Origin: JBMDXK01 sp048594375
Lineage (GTDB): Bacteria > Pseudomonadota > Alphaproteobacteria > Rhizobiales > Methylopilaceae
Direction: 5' to 3'
NCBI GenBank assembly: GCA_048594375.1
Contig: JBMDXK010000021.1
Location: 1 to 34,113 of the forward strand
DNA length: 34,113 nt
The notes beneath the pieces are model-generated. The model had not been told where the DNA came from and did not search any database. It saw nothing but the letters and a program-made list of their open reading frames with translations. Below, one piece after another: positions 1 through 7,297 of the stretch. The translations under genes and the position numbers were made by a program. How positions within the stretch are numbered: position 1 is the first letter of the stretch; each line of letters starts with the position of its first letter.

Positions 1-608
1 ACTTTCGCAATCCAGTTTCCATTATTACAAAAAATCAGCTTGTGGTGCGCGATTGCGATTTGCTGCAAGAGCTGGCTCAATACCATGCCGTTGCGGTTTT
101 TATTTCTGTCACAACATTGGATAACACCGTTGCACGCGCTATGGAACCACGGGCTTCCAGTCCACGGTTGCGCTTGAAAGCCATGGAAACACTTGCAAAG
201 GCAGGTATTCCTGTTGGCGTTATGATTGGCCCTGTGGTGCCAGGTCTTACGGATATGGAAATACCGGAAATCTTGCGCAGCGCCGCAGAAGCTGGCGCAC
301 AAACCGCAGGTTACACCATGGTGCGGTTGCCGTATGGTGTAAAAGATTTATTTCAAAGCTGGCTGCATACCCATTTTCCAGACCGCGCGGAAAAGGTGCT
401 TAACCGTATCCGTTCCATACGCAACGGGGCGCTCAACGATGCCCGCATGGGTACAAGAATGCGCGGGGAGGGATTTTTTGCAGATCAGGTCGCGCAAATC
501 TTCCGGCAATTCCGGATGCGCTATGGACTGGATAAACCTTTCGCGCCGCTATCCAGTGCTGCCTTCCGGCGTAACGCATTGCAAAAACAGCTTTCCTTGT
601 TTGAATAA
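1..608 (+). CDS. PA0069-family radical SAM protein, 3' part
   Basis: The reading frame is open from base 3 and the 5' end lies outside the window, so about 201 C-terminal residues are visible. They contain the pattern typical of the PA0069/SplB-like radical SAM family: PVSIITKNQLVVRD (an IVTKS-like strand), then RAMEPRASSPRLRL, GIPVGVMIGPVVPGLTD, and a C-terminal RIRSIRNGALND...RMRGEGFFADQ. The CxxxCxxC cluster that binds the iron-sulfur centre would be upstream and cannot be checked. Family members are predicted S-adenosylmethionine radical enzymes with no well-defined substrate. The gene ends in TAA and runs straight into a terminator shared with the convergent ecfG. Confidence 0.75.
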   Translation, partial: FRNPVSIITKNQLVVRDCDLLQELAQYHAVAVFISVTTLDNTVARAMEPRASSPRLRLKAMETLAKAGIPVGVMIGPVVPGLTDMEIPEILRSAAEAGAQTAGYTMVRLPYGVKDLFQSWLHTHFPDRAEKVLNRIRSIRNGALNDARMGTRMRGEGFFADQVAQIFRQFRMRYGLDKPFAPLSSAAFRRNALQKQLSLFE

Positions 609-612
609 AAAA

Positions 613-640
613 AAGCCCTCCCAAAACTTCAGGAGGGCTT
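613..640. terminator. Bidirectional intrinsic terminator
   Basis: Perfect 9-bp stem AAGCCCTCC / GGAGGGCTT around a 10-nt loop, with an A-run (607-614) that becomes a U-run for minus-strand transcripts. It sits between two convergent genes. The U-tract is strong on the minus side (ecfG) and weaker on the plus side (CTTATTT). Confidence 0.8.
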
Positions 641-663
641 ATTTGCTATCATGGGGCATGATT

Positions 664-1239
664 TTAGTGCCGGTGTGCAACAGAGTGGACAAAAGCAGAG
701 TAGGCCATTGTTGACTGCCATGCCATATCTTTTTCGACTGCATGGTCATCATCAAGGTGCATGAGTTCTGCCAGATGGCTGCGGGCGCGGTTAACGCGGC
801 TTTTAATGGTGCCAATAGCACAGCCACAAATTTCCGCCGCTTCTTCATACGACATGCCGGAAGCACCAATCAAAACCAGGGCTTCACGCTGGGTTTCAGG
901 GAGTAAATTGAGAGCTTCCTGCAATTCATTCAGCTCAACACAGGATTCCTGCGCGGGTGGAGAAATCATATTGGCCGCCATCTGACCTTCAGTGTCCTGC
1001 ACTTCCCGGCGGCGTTTACGAAAATCGGAATAAAAGGCATTGCGTAAAATTGTAAACAGCCAGGCGTTCATATTTGTGCCGGCCTGAAAGGATGCAAGGT
1101 TGCTCCATGCCTTAAGCAAGGTTTCCTGTACAAGATCATCTGCGCGATCAATGCTGCCCGTTAGAGAAATTGCAAATGCGCGCAGACGCGGAATAGCTGC
1201 CAGGAACTCTGCTTTTTTAGGTTGGGGTGCTGTTAACAT
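664..1239 (-). CDS. ecfG: EcfG-type ECF sigma factor (general stress response)
   Basis: 191-residue sigma-70-family protein with only regions 2 and 4. Region 2 lies at about residues 12-76 (DDLVQETLLKAW, then NMNAWLFTILRNAFYSDFRKRRRE). Region 4 lies at about 107-160 (LLPETQREALVLIGASGMSYEEAAEICGCAIGTIKSRVNRAR, split here only for reading). This layout and its position just after nepR identify the alphaproteobacterial EcfG class, which directs RNA polymerase to GGAAC-N16/17-CGTT promoters. In the family the factor is held by NepR until phosphorylated PhyR sequesters NepR. It is the second gene of the nepR-ecfG operon, with a 6-bp gap. The Shine-Dalgarno AAGGATTAAGGG overlaps the nepR stop, which suggests translational coupling. 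No phyR or histidine kinase gene is present here. Confidence 0.9.
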   Translation of the reverse strand: MLTAPQPKKAEFLAAIPRLRAFAISLTGSIDRADDLVQETLLKAWSNLASFQAGTNMNAWLFTILRNAFYSDFRKRRREVQDTEGQMAANMISPPAQESCVELNELQEALNLLPETQREALVLIGASGMSYEEAAEICGCAIGTIKSRVNRARSHLAELMHLDDDHAVEKDMAWQSTMAYSAFVHSVAHRH

Positions 1240-1245
1240 GAACCC

Positions 1246-1566
1246 TTAATCCTTCTTGCGTTCGAGTGTATCAAGCAACAATTGAAACCGTTCAGGAACA
1301 GGAAGGGATGTTAATTCTTCATGCAACGCCTGTAACTGGTAATCCACATAAGACTGTGGAAGGCTTTCAACTGTCGCATTACTAAAAGCTTCTGTGCTGT
1401 GAAACAGATAGTCATCCATTTCGTATGCGGCTTTAGTTGAGTACTCGAATGTGTCATGAGTATGGCGAACATCATTATTGACGCGCGTATCGGTTGCCAT
1501 CTCTGGCTTTTCCGGGTTTCCCTTGCCCAATATGCCTAATGATTTCCTATTATAAAATGAACCCAT
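1246..1566 (-). CDS. nepR: NepR anti-sigma factor
   Basis: 106 residues. The recognisable part is the C-terminal third (about residues 70-103): QSYVDYQLQALHEEL followed by LPVPERFQLLLDTLERK, which matches the two-helix NepR core (LRxxYdexvxePVPdRFxxLLdxL). The N-terminal 65 residues are polar, low in conservation features and probably disordered, as is usual for the family. The function known for the family is to bind EcfG and to be titrated by PhyR-P. The ATG at 1566 has a GAGG eight bases upstream. A second Met at residue 23 has no comparable ribosome site. The leader is about 100 nt from the EcfG-type promoter. Confidence 0.88.
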   Translation of the reverse strand: MGSFYNRKSLGILGKGNPEKPEMATDTRVNNDVRHTHDTFEYSTKAAYEMDDYLFHSTEAFSNATVESLPQSYVDYQLQALHEELTSLPVPERFQLLLDTLERKKD

Positions 1567-1675
1567 TTAAGCAACCTCAGTAGTCCGTATTGCAAGTATT
1601 ATTCTGGAGACAGTTTCTCTTCCACCTCTTCAGAACGCAAAAAGTTACTTCTTTGTCTATATCTGTTGTTTTGTC

Positions 1676-1701
1676 AACGTTGCAGTTTAGCATAGTGTTC
1701 C
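1676..1701 (-). promoter_or_regulatory. EcfG-dependent promoter of nepR-ecfG
   Basis: Read on the minus strand: GGAAC (1701-1697), 17 bases, CGTT (1679-1676). This is an exact match to the alphaproteobacterial general-stress consensus GGAAC-N16/17-CGTT and points at nepR, so the anti-sigma/sigma pair is probably autoregulated. It lies about 110 bp upstream of the nepR start, in the divergent spacer with zapE. Confidence 0.85.
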
Positions 1702-1829
1702 ATTTCAAAGCACATTTTTCATTTATACCTTCTTCCATAGCCTTTTGTACAACCACACGCTGCGCCATGAAGCTATTGTTTTCATGCAAAGCTTTGCATT
1801 ATAAAGCCAGCACGCTGAGGAGGTGTGCT

Positions 1830-2990
1830 ATGTCCGGTTTTATGAGTACTTTTTATTCTGCTGCTGTTGCGGAAGGGCGCATTGACGCCGATCCCGCGCA
1901 GGAGCGCGTTGTTGCCGCTTATGATGCCCTCAGCCACCGCCTTGCCGCCTACAGGCAGATAAAAGAAAAACCCGTCTGGAGACGCATTTTCGGCACCAAA
2001 AGAATACAGCCACCACGCGGACTTTACGTTATTGGCGAAGTGGGGCGCGGTAAAACCATGCTCATGGATATGTTTTATGATGCGGTGCCGGTCAGGCGAA
2101 AACGGCGTGTGCATTTCCATCACTTCATGGCCGATGTTCACCAACGTATTCACGCACACCGCATGGAACATACCGGCCGCAAAGAAGGGCATGAATCGTT
2201 GCAGCATGTAGCCGATGCACTCGCAAAAGAAGCATGGCTTTTATGCTTTGATGAATTTCAGGTCACCGATATTGCCGATGCCATGATCCTTGGCCGGTTG
2301 TTCGAGCGCCTGTTTGCGCAAGGGGTGGTGGTGGTTGCCACATCCAATGTACCCCTTTCAGCCTTGTATCGGGATGGCCTGAACCGCGTGCTGTTTTTGC
2401 CGTTTATCCGGCTCCTGAATGAAAAATTGGAAGAAGTGGCGCTCACCTCGGAGACGGATTACCGCCGTTTGCGTCTGGGGGATGAAAAAACATGGCTCAC
2501 ACCGCTTTCTGCCGCTACCGACGCGCGCATGGATGCGTTGTTTTTGCGGCTGGCCGGGGCAAATCCCGAACCTGCACGCTTCACTGTACAAGGACGCACA
2601 GTACACATTCCCAAAGCCGGTGAAGGGGTTGCACGTTTCAATTTTAATGAATTATGCGCTCGCCCGCTGGGGGCTGCGGATTTTCTTGGCATTGCAGAGC
2701 ATTACCACACGGTAATGATTGACCACATTCCGCGGCTGAATTTTGAAAAACGCAATGAAACCAAACGGTTCATCGTAATGATTGATGCGTTTTATGATCG
2801 CGGCGTAAAGCTTGTTGCATCCGCTGAGGCTCCACCCGATGCGCTCGTAAGTGAAAGCCAACATGCTTTTGAATTTCAACGCACCGCTTCCCGCCTCATA
2901 GAAATGCAAAGCCATTATTGGTGGGAACGCCCCCACGGCCGGGCTGACCGGATGCACAGCGCCGATACAGCAGGTCTTATTGAAACTTAA
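1830..2990 (+). CDS. zapE: AFG1/ZapE-family ATPase
   Basis: 386 residues, close to E. coli ZapE (about 375). AAA-type P-loop GEVGRGKT at residues 69-76 (Lys75) followed by MLMDMFYD; Walker B LLCFDE at 137-142 (Asp141, Glu142), then FQVTDIADAM; a sensor-like ATSNVPLSALYRDGLNR follows. These are the hallmark blocks of the AFG1/ZapE family, whose members act at the division septum or in quality control of membrane proteins. The reading frame is open further upstream, but the ATG at 1830 has GAGGAGG eight bases before it and gives the family N-terminus. The upstream spacer also carries the divergent nepR promoter. Confidence 0.88.
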   Translation: MSGFMSTFYSAAVAEGRIDADPAQERVVAAYDALSHRLAAYRQIKEKPVWRRIFGTKRIQPPRGLYVIGEVGRGKTMLMDMFYDAVPVRRKRRVHFHHFMADVHQRIHAHRMEHTGRKEGHESLQHVADALAKEAWLLCFDEFQVTDIADAMILGRLFERLFAQGVVVVATSNVPLSALYRDGLNRVLFLPFIRLLNEKLEEVALTSETDYRRLRLGDEKTWLTPLSAATDARMDALFLRLAGANPEPARFTVQGRTVHIPKAGEGVARFNFNELCARPLGAADFLGIAEHYHTVMIDHIPRLNFEKRNETKRFIVMIDAFYDRGVKLVASAEAPPDALVSESQHAFEFQRTASRLIEMQSHYWWERPHGRADRMHSADTAGLIET

Positions 2991-3011
2991 AGCCGTTTCA
3001 AGCGGATTTTA

Positions 3012-3164
3012 TTAAAATGTATTGCTGTAATAAATGATCTGCATAAACCCTAATGCTGCAAGCATTGAAAGAAAGGCTCCTGCAATCAACACATGATATA
3101 CGCTGACCCGTGTGCTGTGCTCTGCATGATGTGAGTCATTGTCGAGGAAAATTCTCTTTTGCAT
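3012..3164 (-). CDS. Small single-span membrane protein (hypothetical)
   Basis: Open reading frame of 50 codons plus stop. The N-terminal half is polar and His/Asp-rich (LDNDSHHAEHSTR). It is followed by a hydrophobic stretch of about 20 residues (about 24-46, YHVLIAGAFLSMLAALGF) and a short tail, predicting one membrane span. An excellent Shine-Dalgarno (AGGGAG, seven bases before the ATG) and an EcfG-like promoter 30 bp upstream of the ATG argue that it is real despite its size. I do not recognise the family. It could be a small stress-induced membrane peptide, convergent with zapE. Confidence 0.6.
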   Translation of the reverse strand: MQKRIFLDNDSHHAEHSTRVSVYHVLIAGAFLSMLAALGFMQIIYYSNTF

Positions 3165-3193
3165 TTTCTTCTCCCTGTTTCTGACTACTATAC

Positions 3194-3218
3194 AACACTT
3201 TTAAAGGAAGTCAGTTCC
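3194..3218 (-). promoter_or_regulatory. EcfG-like promoter before the 50-residue ORF
   Basis: Minus strand: GGAAC (3218-3214), 16 bases, TGTT (3197-3194). It differs from the consensus only at the first base of the -10 element (T for C). The predicted start of transcription would be about 20-25 bases before the ATG at 3164, a normal leader length. Confidence 0.55.
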
Positions 3219-3439
3219 ATTCTATAGTTTACAAAATATAAACGTATTTACTATGTTACTTGAACAAAGGGCATTTTGCTTGCCATTGAAAGCGCTTGCA
3301 AGGTTAACGTGTTCGCGGGTAGCGTAAGAACAGGCATCTCGAAAATGCCGTATTCCCGATGGGCGTGGCCGTTTTGCATCACTGCCCATGAGCAAGGCTT
3401 AAACGGCTCTTGCTCTGAAATTCTTGAAGGATGTGGGCA

Positions 3440-4771
3440 ATGAAGCAATCCGGCGCCGGGTACGAATCATTCAGGCTATGGCTCACGCCGTTCCTGCATA
3501 AACGCGTGTTCCTTATGCTGCTGCTCGGTTTTGCTGCCGGTCTGCCGTTCTTGCTGGTGTTCAGCACCTTATCGCTCTGGCTGCGCGAAGTGGGGATTGA
3601 ACGCTCCAGCATTGGGCTGCTTAGCTATGTGGGGCTGATTTATACGCTGAAATTCATCTGGGCGCCGGTGCTGGATGCGGTGCAGGTGCCGGTGCTTACC
3701 CGATTTCTCGGCAAACGCCGTTCCTGGATGGTGGTGGCGCAGTGCGGGATTATTGGCGCGCTGTTTCTGATGTCGGGGCGCGATCCGGCGGATAACATTC
3801 TTGCCGTTGCGGCCGCTGCCCTGTTTCTCGCTTTTTGCAGCGCCACACAGGATATTGTCATTGACGCATGGCGCATTGAAGCCGCCCCCGCCAATGAACA
3901 GGCGGTGATGTCGGCCTCCTATCAGCTTGGGTATCGGCTGGGGGCGATTGCCTCCGGCGCGGGCGCTCTTTATGTAGCCGAATTTTCGTCATGGGAAACC
4001 GCCTATCAAAGCATGGCGGTGTTTATGCTGATTGGTCTGGCGGCGGCGTTTTTTGCGCCCAACACAGACCAACCCGTAACGGAAGCCCTTGAAGGCCACC
4101 CGGCGCAAACTCCGCAATTTCAGCAAAAAAGTTGGCTCTATCGCGCCGTGGTGGCACCCTTTGCAGATTTTATCGTGCGGGAAAAATGGAACGGCTTGCT
4201 TATTCTGGCGCTGATTGGCACCTACCGCTTGCCCGATTTTGTCATGGGGGTCATGGCGGGGCCATTGTATATTGATCTGGGGTACAGCAAGAGCGATATT
4301 GCCAATGTGGTGAAATTCTATGGGCTCTGGATGACCATTCTTGGCGCGTTTGTCGGCGCTTCTTTCGGCCTGCGTTTTGGTCTAATGCGCACCTTGCTGG
4401 TAGGAGCCATTGCTGCTGCCCTTACCAATGTGCTGTTTGCGTGGCTGGCTGTGCAAGAGCCGCGTCTTTCGGCGCTGGCGCTGGTGATTAGTGTTGAAAA
4501 TTTCGCTTCCGGGTTTTCCGGCACCGCGCTCATTGCCTATATGTCATCGCTGACCAGCACCCGCTTTACCGCAACCCAATATGCGCTGTTCAGCTCGTTT
4601 TATGCCTTGCCCGGCAAGTTAATGGGCGGCATGTCCGGCATCATGGTTGATAGCATGGGTTATGTTTCCTTTTTCCTTATGACGGCATCCCTGGGTATCC
4701 CTGCGCTGCTATTGGTGCTATGGGCTATGCGGATAAACGCGCAAAAAGATGGTATGAGGGCGCCGCAATGA
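3440..4771 (+). CDS. ampG: AmpG-type MFS muropeptide permease
   Basis: 443 residues with about 12 hydrophobic segments, an MFS layout. The opening LLLGFAAGLPFLLVFSTLS with WLREVG, then FIWAPVLDAV, LGKRRSWM and FCSATQDIVIDAWRIE are typical of AmpG, the inner-membrane permease that imports anhydro-muropeptides (GlcNAc-anhMurNAc peptides) for cell-wall recycling. The ATG at 3440 is preferred over 3431: the AAGG at 3427-3430 abuts the 3431 codon but is properly spaced for 3440. Its stop overlaps the ATG of the next gene (ATGA), a coupled operon with a SIS-domain regulator. An importer for another small molecule (related AmpG-like branch) cannot be excluded. Confidence 0.75.
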   Translation: MKQSGAGYESFRLWLTPFLHKRVFLMLLLGFAAGLPFLLVFSTLSLWLREVGIERSSIGLLSYVGLIYTLKFIWAPVLDAVQVPVLTRFLGKRRSWMVVAQCGIIGALFLMSGRDPADNILAVAAAALFLAFCSATQDIVIDAWRIEAAPANEQAVMSASYQLGYRLGAIASGAGALYVAEFSSWETAYQSMAVFMLIGLAAAFFAPNTDQPVTEALEGHPAQTPQFQQKSWLYRAVVAPFADFIVREKWNGLLILALIGTYRLPDFVMGVMAGPLYIDLGYSKSDIANVVKFYGLWMTILGAFVGASFGLRFGLMRTLLVGAIAAALTNVLFAWLAVQEPRLSALALVISVENFASGFSGTALIAYMSSLTSTRFTATQYALFSSFYALPGKLMGGMSGIMVDSMGYVSFFLMTASLGIPALLLVLWAMRINAQKDGMRAPQ

Positions 4772-5634
4772 CAGATCTGTTTTCCAATCTTGCAGACCGC
4801 ATACGCGCGCACTTCAATGACCTGAGCCCACAGCAGCGGCTGGCAGCCTCCTTCGTGCTGCGCCGGCCTGAAGATGTGGCCATTGTTTCCATGCGCACCC
4901 TTGCAGCGCAAGCCGGTGTGCAACCCGTAACCTTTGTGCGGCTGGCACGCACCTTGGGCTTCCAGAGCTGGGAAGAATTTAAAGAGCCTTTTGTGTTGCG
5001 GATGCGCGGTGCGCCCGACCTTTATTCTGCGCGCGCTGCCCGTCTGGTGGAAGGCGATGCGGCTCATTCCCTTGCTGACTCTGTCCATGCGGCGCATGTG
5101 GCCAATCTCCAGCAATCCCATGCGCTGAACGATCCCGGCGCCATCAATGAAGCGGTCACCATTCTTGAAAACGCGCGCACAGTGTTTATTGCCGGTTTTC
5201 GCTCCTGTTTCGGCCCTGCCTATGCGTTTTCCTACGTCTATCGTTTGTGCCGCCCTGATGTGGTGCTGCTCTCCGGCATGGGGGGCGGCCTCGAATCCGA
5301 ACTGCGCGCAGTAGGGCCGGAAGACGTGGTGTGCATCATCGGATTCAAACCCTATTCCCGCGAAGCTGTAATTGTGGCCGAACACGCCGTCCGGCGCGGT
5401 GCAACCGTCATTTCCGTTGCCGATAGCCCCATCGCACCTTTCGCCCGTGAAGCGCGGGTGCGGCTCGCCTTTTCCACCGAAGGAGTTTCCTTCTTCCCCT
5501 CCCTCGTAGCCGCCTGGGCTCTCACCGAACAACTGCTCGATGCTGTCGTCGCCCGCGGTGGCGATGCCATCATCGAAAAGCTCAAATCGTCAGAGGTGCA
5601 ATTGCAAACGCTCGGCGTTTTCGTTCCTAACTGA
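4768..5634 (+). CDS. MurR/RpiR-family transcriptional regulator
   Basis: 288 residues. The N-terminal helix-turn-helix domain (about 1-77) has LSPQQRLAASFVLRRPEDVAIVSMRTLA and then VQPVTFVRLARTLGFQSWEEFK, the RpiR signature. The C-terminal SIS sugar-phosphate-binding domain (about 120-260) contains VFIAGFRSCFGPAYAF and DVVCIIGFKPYSREAV. Members sense phosphosugars; MurR responds to MurNAc-6-phosphate. The 4-bp ATGA overlap with ampG suggests control of muropeptide uptake or recycling, which is inference from context. The stop codon TGA (5632-5634) is the first part of the terminal inverted repeat of a palindromic element, so the 3' end of the mRNA carries that hairpin. Confidence 0.8.
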   Translation: MTDLFSNLADRIRAHFNDLSPQQRLAASFVLRRPEDVAIVSMRTLAAQAGVQPVTFVRLARTLGFQSWEEFKEPFVLRMRGAPDLYSARAARLVEGDAAHSLADSVHAAHVANLQQSHALNDPGAINEAVTILENARTVFIAGFRSCFGPAYAFSYVYRLCRPDVVLLSGMGGGLESELRAVGPEDVVCIIGFKPYSREAVIVAEHAVRRGATVISVADSPIAPFAREARVRLAFSTEGVSFFPSLVAAWALTEQLLDAVVARGGDAIIEKLKSSEVQLQTLGVFVPN

Positions 5635-5754
5635 ATGCGCTGGGGTGGGGGACTAGCACGCGTCTGTCTGCGCTCCGCTGCTCACGTACCTCAAGTACGC
5701 TGCGCTGCGTTGCTCGCCATACACGCACTATTCCCCGCACCCCAGCGCATTCAG
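5631..5754. repeat. Palindromic element, copy A
   Basis: A 124-bp imperfect whole-element palindrome. Its ends are a perfect 17-bp inverted repeat, CTGAATGCGCTGGGGTG and its complement, and the similarity continues inward through the arms. The centre is a 5-bp stem CGTAC (5685-5689) / GTACG (5695-5699) framed by CTCA and CT. The left end contains the stop codon of the upstream regulator gene. I see no clear target-site duplication. The arm sequences match copy B and the overall plan matches copies C and D at 30556-30763. Confidence 0.85.
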
Positions 5755-5762
5755 GGTAGTTT

Positions 5763-5876
5763 TGAGGGGTGGGTAGGAGACCGCGTCTGTCTGCGCTTCG
5801 GTACTCATGTACTTTATGTACACTCCGTTCCGGTGCTCACCATACACGCACTATTCCCCGCACCTCACCGCACTCA
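5763..5876. repeat. Palindromic element, copy B
   Basis: Shares the arm blocks CGCGTCTGTCTGCGCT and CATACACGCACTATTCCCCG with copy A, but its core (CGGTACTCA ... CTCCGTTCCGGTGCT) matches copies C and D. Central stem TGTAC (5808-5812) / GTACA (5818-5822). The left end has lost about 7 bp relative to the right end (TTGAGGGGTGGG against TTGAGTGCGGTG), so the termini are degenerate. It lies 8 bp after copy A. Between it and the efflux genes (5877-6190) I see only the candidate regulatory sites listed separately. Confidence 0.8.
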
Positions 5877-5989
5877 ATTCTTCGGGCTTGAGAAACAGAG
5901 GCTGATAAAATCACTGTTGTTCTGCTATATAATCGTGGGTAGAGAAGATTTTACGGCTTCGCGCTGTTCTGCGGATAGCTTTGCTGTCC

Positions 5990-6014
5990 ATTGTCACCAA
6001 TAAAGTGGGACAAT
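5990..6014. promoter_or_regulatory. Inverted repeat next to the efflux promoter
   Basis: ATTGTC (5990-5995) and GACAAT (6009-6014) form a 6-bp inverted repeat with a 13-bp centre, ending 4 bp before the -35 element of the EcfG-type promoter. It could be an operator, but no local TetR- or MarR-type gene supports this, and a 6-bp repeat can occur by chance. Confidence 0.25.
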
Positions 6015-6018
6015 TCCC

Positions 6019-6044
6019 GGAACTCTGCCCTATAAATACCCGTT
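6019..6044 (+). promoter_or_regulatory. EcfG-type promoter before the RND efflux operon
   Basis: GGAAC (6019-6023), 17 bases, CGTT (6041-6044): an exact match to the general-stress consensus on the plus strand, about 147 bp upstream of the adaptor gene. It has the same spacing as the nepR promoter at 1676-1701 in this window. Confidence 0.7.
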
Positions 6045-6092
6045 CCGAATGCGGACATGATGGTGGAAGGTTGCGGTGTGCGCTCTGCTGTA

Positions 6093-6120
6093 TTGTTTCC
6101 GCTTAAAATAAAAATATACT
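6093..6120 (+). promoter_or_regulatory. Candidate housekeeping promoter of the efflux operon
   Basis: TTGTTT (6093-6098), 16 bases, TATACT (6115-6120), located between the EcfG-type promoter and the adaptor start codon. If real, the pump would have a basal promoter in tandem with a stress promoter. Confidence 0.4.
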
Positions 6121-6190
6121 CTTTTCGCGCAGGGGGCTCTTTTTTGCTGCGTATAAACCTCTGTTCGTACTCTTTTCAGGTAACCCGTTC

Positions 6191-7288
6191 ATGCCCATGC
6201 CCTCCAAAGCCCTCATCAGTTTTGTTGCACTTGCTCTTATTGGGGGAGGGGTTGCCTATTATTCCCTGCAAGACCAAGATGCAGCGGCTCCGGTACAGCA
6301 ACGGGGCGGGGCAGGTGCTGCCCGTTCTGCACCTGTTGAAGTTGCACGCGTTACACTGGAAAAAGAGGACGTGCGCCTGAACGCTATCGGCACCTTGACC
6401 TCCGATGAAAATGTAGACATCGCCGCTGAAATTGCCGGACGTGTTTCTTCCATCGCCTTTAACGAAGGGCGCAGCGTGAAACAGGGCGATGTGCTGGTGA
6501 CACTGGATGATGCTCTGCTGCGGGTGGAAGTGCAGGATACGGCGGCCAAATTGAAACTGGCAGAAGCCAATTTTTCCCGCGCCAATACCCTTTCCCGCTC
6601 TGGAACCGGCACAACCCGCGCCCGCGATGAAGCCGTATCCGAACTGGAAATTTCCCGCGCCGCCCATGAACTGGCAAAAGTCAGGCTCGACAAAGCCACA
6701 CTGCGCGCACCGTTTGACGGCGTAGTCGGGCTGCGGCGCGTTTCTTCCGGCGCCTTTGTGCAAGCCGGTACAGCCATCGTCAACCTTGAAAAAATTGATC
6801 GTCTGAAAGTGGATTTCCGGCTGCCAGAAGTGCATCTCAACCTTGTACAACAAGGAATGCCGGTTGAAATCCAGGTGGATGCCTATCCCGGCGCAACGTT
6901 CAAAGGCAGCATCTATGCCCTTGATCCGGCGGTGGATGTCAATGGCCGCGCCATACGGGTGCGGGCAGAACTGGACAATGCCGATGGTCGCCTGAAACCC
7001 GGCCTGTTTGCGCGGGTGGTGGTGCCGGTGCCGCAAGAACAGGAGGTTATCCGCATTCCCGAATCCGGCGTTGTACCGCAAGCGGGTGAAACCTTTGTCT
7101 ATCGCGTCAAAGACAACAAAGCCGAACAGATAAAAGTAGTGCTGGGTCGCCGCGCTGCCGGTGTGGTGGATGTGCTGGAAGGACTGAATGACGGCGATGT
7201 GCTGGTAACAGCAGGGCATTTGCGTTTAAGAAACGGCGCAACCGTTGACATTGTTGGCGGTGATGAAGCCCCCCAAGCGGCAGAGTAG
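6191..7288 (+). CDS. RND efflux periplasmic adaptor (MFP) subunit
   Basis: 365 residues. A short N-terminal hydrophobic segment (about residues 5-23, ALISFVALALIGGGVAYY) acts as a signal or membrane anchor, with no lipobox Cys. The HlyD/AcrA layout follows: EIAGRVSSIAFNEGRSVKQGDVLVTLDD is the first half of the lipoyl (barrel-sandwich) domain. A short helical hairpin rich in Ala/Glu comes next, then ATLRAPFDGVVGLRRVSSGAFV (second lipoyl half), a beta-barrel and a membrane-proximal domain. It couples the inner-membrane pump to an outer-membrane channel. It is followed after 9 bp by the pump gene and preceded by EcfG-type and housekeeping-type promoters. The Met two codons downstream is an alternative start. 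Confidence 0.88.
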   Translation: MPMPSKALISFVALALIGGGVAYYSLQDQDAAAPVQQRGGAGAARSAPVEVARVTLEKEDVRLNAIGTLTSDENVDIAAEIAGRVSSIAFNEGRSVKQGDVLVTLDDALLRVEVQDTAAKLKLAEANFSRANTLSRSGTGTTRARDEAVSELEISRAAHELAKVRLDKATLRAPFDGVVGLRRVSSGAFVQAGTAIVNLEKIDRLKVDFRLPEVHLNLVQQGMPVEIQVDAYPGATFKGSIYALDPAVDVNGRAIRVRAELDNADGRLKPGLFARVVVPVPQEQEVIRIPESGVVPQAGETFVYRVKDNKAEQIKVVLGRRAAGVVDVLEGLNDGDVLVTAGHLRLRNGATVDIVGGDEAPQAAE

Positions 7289-7297
7289 GGTTGTATC

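Noticed and set aside
1590..1829. N-terminal extension of the ZapE-type protein by 80 residues
   Set aside because: It would run through the nepR promoter region and has no ribosome site; the ATG at 1830 has GAGGAGG and matches the family length.
5826..5835. GGAAC (minus strand) inside the palindromic repeats as stress promoters
   Set aside because: The GGAAC comes from the conserved CCGTTCCGG of the element core; no CGTT occurs at 16-17 bases on the minus strand in any copy.
5635..6003. A 122-codon open frame between the regulator gene and the efflux operon
   Set aside because: Most of its length runs through the two palindromic elements, the repeated peptide simply mirrors the DNA repeats, and there is no ribosome site.
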